A DNA stretch of 64,000 nucleotides from the NCBI GenBank assembly GCA_003611955.1, contig RAZE01000001.1, positions 248,001 to 312,000 on the forward strand, written 5' to 3'. Below, piece after piece: positions 60,316-64,000 of this stretch. Positions within the stretch are counted from its first letter, which is position 1, and the number at the start of each line of letters is the position of its first letter. The notes below the pieces were generated by a model. The model ran no database searches, was not told where the DNA came from, and saw nothing but the letters and a program-made list of their open reading frames with translations. The position numbers were made by a program, and so were the translations under genes. Origin of the DNA: a bacterium 1XD8-76. Its GTDB lineage: Bacteria; Bacillota; Clostridia; Lachnospirales; Lachnospiraceae.

Positions 60316-60453
60316 CAACCCCGAATTGAAGCATACCTGCCTGCTAAAATTGGGGAAATAGGCATAAAAAGCGGCATAATGCTTCACTCCCTTCTGCGAC
60401 ACAATTATGGCGTAATTATGTCACAGATGACAATAAAAAATGCAACACAATGA
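60316..60453 (+). pseudogene. Possible tyrosine-recombinase (integrase) remnant
   Basis: One plus-strand frame reads QPRIEAYLPAKIGEIGIKSG and then IMLHSLLRHNYGV. The LHSLLRHNYGV piece resembles the H-x-L-R-H active-site block of tyrosine recombinases, and the upstream GIK is in the usual position. The frame lacks any start and stops soon after. It is too short to be sure. The rest of 60096-60477 holds only an AT-rich stretch with a TATAAT at 60148-60153 (minus strand) for the ATPase gene. Confidence 0.3.
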
Positions 60454-60477
60454 AACTTTTAATTCGTGCTTATTTTC

Positions 60478-60669
60478 TCACATCCCAAACTCCGCACATA
60501 GCCTCTCAAACCGTGCATGCTCCTTCTCCTTCACAGGCTTCGACAAATCATTCATGCAGTGATGAATGACATCCGCATCCTTCAAAACCTCGTCCATTGG
60601 GCTGTCCGCCACGAGCTTGTCATCGTGATGGTATATCGCAGAGCAGATAAGTTCCTTTAGTCTGCCCAT
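60478..60669 (-). pseudogene. C-terminal fragment of an HD-domain hydrolase
   Basis: A 63-codon frame, ICSAIYHHDDKLVADSPMDEVLKDADVIHHCMND, carries the HHD and DAD patterns of the C-terminal part of HD phosphohydrolases. The N-terminal HD motif is missing, there is no ribosome site, and a stop codon stands five codons upstream. It appears to be a truncated remnant next to the sortase gene. Confidence 0.55.
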
Positions 60670-60681
60670 CTGCGTTTGCTC

Positions 60682-61458
60682 TTACTCATTATACGGCACC
60701 AGCATCCCGTGCAACACATACCTCGCATCCTCAAAATAATATACACAGGTGGAGAGGACGACAAACTTTTCCTTCGAATCTATCTCCACATCGGCAGTGA
60801 AGTCCGAATCTGCCACGGCTTCCTGCAGATACTCCTCGAACTCAGGGCAGTCCGCCCGAAAGATCCGGTATGTATTCGATACCGCTTTCGTCGTATACCC
60901 GCTGAACAGAACAATCTGATAATTCTGCTCCGGCGTCAGAAGCCACATTATCGGATGCTCCTCATAGTAAGCCTGATCCGCCCAGTCGCTCAGTGTGGCG
61001 AACATGGCTCCGTTTTTCATATGGTGGCCGTGGATGATCGTGTTGGCGTCCGCAAAGCCCCTTGTATTCCTCATTTCCACGAAAATGGAGCCTGCCCGGT
61101 CCTCTGACATGCGATAGTTGTGGTTCAGATAATACTCATTATTCTCCCCCTGCAGCACCGGGTAGTTGATTCTTGTCCCCTCACAGTAGATCCAGCCCAC
61201 CACGTCCTCGTTTATCTTTCGCAGCGCCTCGAAATCCACCGTGATCGGCACGCCCTTCTCCTTCTCCTCTTCTTCCTTCTCTTCCTTCTCCTCCGGAGGA
61301 CTGTCCTGCGTTATCACCCTGGTATACTCCGCCGCAGATTCCTCGTACAGTTTATCTATGGCGCGGTACTCCAGCATTTCGCGCAGAGCAGCTCCGGTCG
61401 AGAAGACAAAGACGGCGCCGCAGACCACCATCAGTATTCTTCGTATCTTCTTTTTCAT
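60682..61458 (-). CDS. srtB: Class B sortase
   Basis: A 258-residue membrane transpeptidase. An N-terminal membrane helix (about 8-24) anchors it, a Glu/Lys-rich linker (about 52-70) follows, and the sortase barrel holds the catalytic His at about 145 (IIHGHHMKNG), Cys at about 238 (VLSTCVYY) and Arg at about 246 (EDARYVLHG). Class B sortases attach NPxTx-type proteins to peptidoglycan, sometimes pilins. No substrate gene with a sorting signal was seen in the window. Confidence 0.92.
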   Translation of the reverse strand: MKKKIRRILMVVCGAVFVFSTGAALREMLEYRAIDKLYEESAAEYTRVITQDSPPEEKEEKEEEEKEKGVPITVDFEALRKINEDVVGWIYCEGTRINYPVLQGENNEYYLNHNYRMSEDRAGSIFVEMRNTRGFADANTIIHGHHMKNGAMFATLSDWADQAYYEEHPIMWLLTPEQNYQIVLFSGYTTKAVSNTYRIFRADCPEFEEYLQEAVADSDFTADVEIDSKEKFVVLSTCVYYFEDARYVLHGMLVPYNE

Positions 61459-61461
61459 GAT

Positions 61462-62808
61462 CTACAGTCTTCTCAGCAACGCCTCACGCTGTTCCTCAAA
61501 TCCCGGCTTTCCGAGCAGAGCAAACATATTCTTCTTGTAACTCTCCACTCCCGGCTGATTGAACGGATTCACACCCAGCATATAACCGGATACGCCGCAG
61601 GCAAACTCAAAGAAATAGAAGAGCTGTCCCAGATAAAACTCATTCGCTTCCGGAATCTTTACCATCAGGTTGGGTACCTGCCCGTCCGTGTGGGCAAGGA
61701 TCGTTCCGTTCATCGCGGATTTATTGACAAAATCCACGGTCTGCCCCGCCAGATAGTTGAGGCCGTCCAGATCCACAGGCTCCTCACCGATCGTCAGCGT
61801 CTCTCTGCTCGTCTCCACATCGATCACTGTCTCGAACATGATCCTTGCGCCGTCCTGGATGAACTGTCCCATAGAGTGCAGGTCGGTGGTCAGATCCACG
61901 CTTGCCGGGAAGATACCTCTCTGGTCTTTACCCTCGGACTCGCCGTAAAGCTGTTTCCACCACTCGGATACATAGTGGACGGAAGGTTCATAGTTCGCCA
62001 GAATCTCGACAGATTTGCCCTTTCTCAGCAGAATATTGCGGATCCCGGCATACTGTAATGCATCGTTTTCCTCAAACGGATTGTTCAGCGCCGCCTCTCT
62101 GCCGCTCGCTGCGCCTTCCATCAATTTATCGATATCTGCGCCGGAAACCGCGATCGGAAGCAGACCCACCGCCGTCAGAACGGAGAAACGTCCGCCCACG
62201 TCATCGGGCACCACAAAGGTCTCATATCCTTCCTCCGTCGCAAGTTTCTTCAACGCACCCCGCGCCTTGTCGGTGGTCGCGTAAATTCTCTTCGCCGCTC
62301 CCTCTTTCCCGTACTTTTTCTCGCACATCTCCTTAAAGATACGGAAAGCGATGGCCGGTTCCGTTGTTGTCCCTGACTTGGATATAATATTGATGGAGAA
62401 ATCTCTCTCTCCGATCACATCCATCAGATCTTTCAGATAGGTGGAACTGATGGAGTTGCCGCAGAAATAAATTTCCGGCGTCTTCCGCACGGACTTGTCC
62501 ACAGTATTGTAGAAACTGTGGCGCAAAAATTCAATCGCCGCCCTCGCCCCCAGATAGGAGCCTCCGATACCGATCACCAGAAGTACTTCGGAATCGCCCT
62601 GGATCTTTTCCGCCGCTTTTTTAATTCTGGAAAACTCATCCTTGTCATAGTCCACGGGGAGATCGATCCAGCCCAGAAAATCATTTCCAGCCCCGGTTTT
62701 ACTCGTCAGAACTTCTTTTGCATCCAGTACGGGCTTTTTTATATTTTCCACTTCATGCTCCGCAATAAAGGGTGCCGCTTTCGAATAATCAAATGTTACT
62801 TTACTCAT
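61462..62808 (-). CDS. pgi: Glucose-6-phosphate isomerase
   Basis: Glycolytic isomerase of 448 residues, the short Gram-positive form. Motifs: [40 protein letters not shown] (phosphate loop), [25 protein letters not shown], and the late [30 protein letters not shown] with the catalytic Lys. The start at 62808 has AAAAGGAG upstream. It interconverts glucose-6-phosphate and fructose-6-phosphate. It is followed at once by the sortase gene, 3 bases away. Confidence 0.96.
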   Translation of the reverse strand: MSKVTFDYSKAAPFIAEHEVENIKKPVLDAKEVLTSKTGAGNDFLGWIDLPVDYDKDEFSRIKKAAEKIQGDSEVLLVIGIGGSYLGARAAIEFLRHSFYNTVDKSVRKTPEIYFCGNSISSTYLKDLMDVIGERDFSINIISKSGTTTEPAIAFRIFKEMCEKKYGKEGAAKRIYATTDKARGALKKLATEEGYETFVVPDDVGGRFSVLTAVGLLPIAVSGADIDKLMEGAASGREAALNNPFEENDALQYAGIRNILLRKGKSVEILANYEPSVHYVSEWWKQLYGESEGKDQRGIFPASVDLTTDLHSMGQFIQDGARIMFETVIDVETSRETLTIGEEPVDLDGLNYLAGQTVDFVNKSAMNGTILAHTDGQVPNLMVKIPEANEFYLGQLFYFFEFACGVSGYMLGVNPFNQPGVESYKKNMFALLGKPGFEEQREALLRRL

Positions 62809-62843
62809 TTTCTCTGCTCCTTTTCTCAAGATTTATCAGTTTT

Positions 62844-62872
62844 AGTTTAGCAAAGAACAGTTTTTCTTTCAA
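62844..62872 (-). promoter_or_regulatory. Promoter of pgi
   Basis: Minus strand TTGAAA (62872-62867), 17 bases, TAAACT (62849-62844). Confidence 0.7.
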
Positions 62873-62882
62873 TAGCATTTCA

Positions 62883-63569
62883 TCAAGAATGATAAACAAA
62901 TTCCAGTAAAAGCCCTTCCAGTTCCTCCGCTTCCTCCGGTTCCAGTTTTTTCTTCTCCTCCTTTGTTCTGTGGGCGGCAAAATCCGTGATCTCAGCCTGC
63001 TTTTTTTCCGTATTTCTCTCCAGCTCGTCAAGCCTCTCCTGCTCCTTTTTGGACTGTGGGATCCGGGCGCTGATATTGTTTTCCAGATAGTCGATCAGAT
63101 TTGTCTTTAAAATCTCCTTCTTTCCCTTGATATCCACCGCCGCGGAGATCGAAAAATATGCGTAGAGCATAATAAAAGAAAGTATGTAATAGGAAGAGAT
63201 CTCCCCCACGGTCTTCTCCTCTATAATCGCTCTGCACGCCCCCGCTCCCGCCAGAAAGACCGCCAGCAAAAGAAACTGTCCGCTGAGATGCTGCAAACTC
63301 CTCGCGGAAAACGGTCCGAATTTGATGCCGTAGAGGAACTTGTCCACGAAGACCGAAACATTCGCCACTTTCTCGTGCAGCTCATAGCAATTGGTAAATT
63401 TTAATTTGCATACCTTCAGCATTTTATTTTCCGTGGATGACATATTATATGTCTCTTTTATCATATTTTGGTAAAGAAAACCTGTTGTAATCTGGCATAA
63501 CAGGCTTAAAAAAAACAATAATAATACTGCGCCTGCAAGTATTTCATGTTCTGTAAAAAGGCTTTTCAT
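62883..63569 (-). CDS. Unknown membrane protein with C-terminal coiled coil
   Basis: A 228-residue protein with three likely transmembrane helices (about residues 10-32, 94-110 and 123-140), then a charged coiled-coil tail (about 155-215: QSKKEQERLDELERNTEKKQAEITDF...KEEKKKLEPEEAEELEGLLL). The first loop has two Cys (KVCKLKFTNCYELHEKV). No catalytic motif or known family. It lies upstream of pgi with 74 bases between. Function unknown. Confidence 0.7.
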   Translation of the reverse strand: MKSLFTEHEILAGAVLLLFFLSLLCQITTGFLYQNMIKETYNMSSTENKMLKVCKLKFTNCYELHEKVANVSVFVDKFLYGIKFGPFSARSLQHLSGQFLLLAVFLAGAGACRAIIEEKTVGEISSYYILSFIMLYAYFSISAAVDIKGKKEILKTNLIDYLENNISARIPQSKKEQERLDELERNTEKKQAEITDFAAHRTKEEKKKLEPEEAEELEGLLLEFVYHS

Positions 63570-63775
63570 ATTGCAAACTCCTTTCCTCTGATTGGATTTG
63601 TTCCAGTATAATCCGGAAAAACCTTTCCACTCAACAGAAAAATCTCGTCAGACTTTTAGAAAATGTGACTTCTTTTTCTTTCTTTCTCTGGAAAGCGGCA
63701 TCTTTTTCTGCTATAATTCTTTTTTAGCAAAGAAATTTGTCAACCAAAACTTGTTTTCAGAAAGGAGAGAGGAAT

Positions 63776-64000
63776 ATGCACTACGCACCATCAGGAGTTT
63801 GTTCCAGAGGTATTGATTTTGAATTGGAAGACGGCATCGTAAAGAATGTCCGTTTCACAGGCGGCTGCAGCGGAAATACACAGGGTGTTGCGGCTCTCGT
63901 CGAGGGTATGTCCGCAGAGGAGGCTGTCAGACGGCTCAAAGGAATAAAATGCGGTTATAAGCCCACTTCCTGTCCCGATCAGTTAGCAAAAGCATTGGAA
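63776..64000 (+). CDS. TSCPD-domain protein (start only; runs off window)
   Basis: The first 75 residues are present: MHYAPSGVCSRGIDFELEDG, VRFTGGCSGNTQGVAALVEG and GYKPTSCPDQLAKALE. This is the TSCPD domain of the small TIGR03905-type proteins, about 80-90 residues long, related to the C-terminal part of some ribonucleotide reductases. Cys in CSRG, GGCSGN and TSCPD could bind metal. AGAAAGGAGAGAGG precedes the ATG. A weak TATAAT at 63712-63717 may be its -10 box. The stop is beyond the window. Confidence 0.85.
   Translation, partial: MHYAPSGVCSRGIDFELEDGIVKNVRFTGGCSGNTQGVAALVEGMSAEEAVRRLKGIKCGYKPTSCPDQLAKALE

Overview
The window looks like a chromosome segment of a spore-forming anaerobe of the Clostridia, most likely Lachnospiraceae. 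The evidence is the sporulation set (YabP, YabQ, SpoIIE, DivIC), the HU / S4-protein / YabP / YabQ / DivIC and SpoIIE / TilS / Hpt / FtsH gene order, a YjjI/YjjW glycyl-radical pair, several large-substrate ABC sugar importers, and moderate GC. No rRNA, tRNA, CRISPR array or intact insertion sequence was seen.

Layout. 1-3.3 kb: an FtsX/ATPase ABC exporter and its OmpR-type two-component system behind a near-consensus promoter. 3.5-8.4 kb: an unknown protein coupled to a DJ-1/PfpI protein, a small Cys-rich protein, a PHP phosphoesterase and an MFS transporter, with a divergent AraC regulator. 8.3-15.8 kb: one long minus-strand run of ECF sigma factor, anti-sigma factor, LytTR regulator, GHKL kinase, lipoprotein, three ABC membrane proteins and an ATPase. 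16.0-16.7 kb: a small AT-rich pair that looks like a toxin-domain remnant plus an immunity-like gene.

16.8-29.0 kb is the most unusual part. A LacI-controlled ribose-type ABC importer is followed by an ASRT-like beta-sandwich protein, a creatinase-fold protein with lost metal ligands, an unknown TIM-barrel-like protein, a class II aldolase, FGGY and PfkB kinases, a creatininase-family hydrolase, a flavin reductase-like protein and an acetyltransferase. Palindromic LacI-type operators sit at the promoter and inside the operon. The gene set fits uptake, double phosphorylation and aldol cleavage of a sugar or sugar conjugate whose identity I cannot assign.

29.4-38.5 kb: an iron-sulfur flavoprotein-like reductase, YjjW/YjjI, a HTH protein divergent from a membrane Ser/Thr kinase, an XRE repressor facing a DUF4352-type membrane protein across a twin-palindrome operator, a YkgJ-like protein and a GH13 enzyme. 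38.8-46.0 kb: the housekeeping and sporulation core. 46.1-56.8 kb: a second sugar ABC importer (YtfQ/YtfR/YtfT/YjfF type), a GntR/LacI-hybrid regulator, and a three-gene sensor unit (YesM-like kinase, membrane-anchored binding protein, YesN-like regulator) whose binding protein is a paralogue of the importer's own. 56.9-58.4 kb: a PutP-type Na+ symporter. 58.5-60.7 kb: a degraded zone with fragments of a DUF4143 ATPase, a possible integrase and an HD hydrolase around one intact DUF4143 ATPase. 60.7-64 kb: sortase B, glucose-6-phosphate isomerase, an unknown membrane protein and the start of a TSCPD-domain protein.
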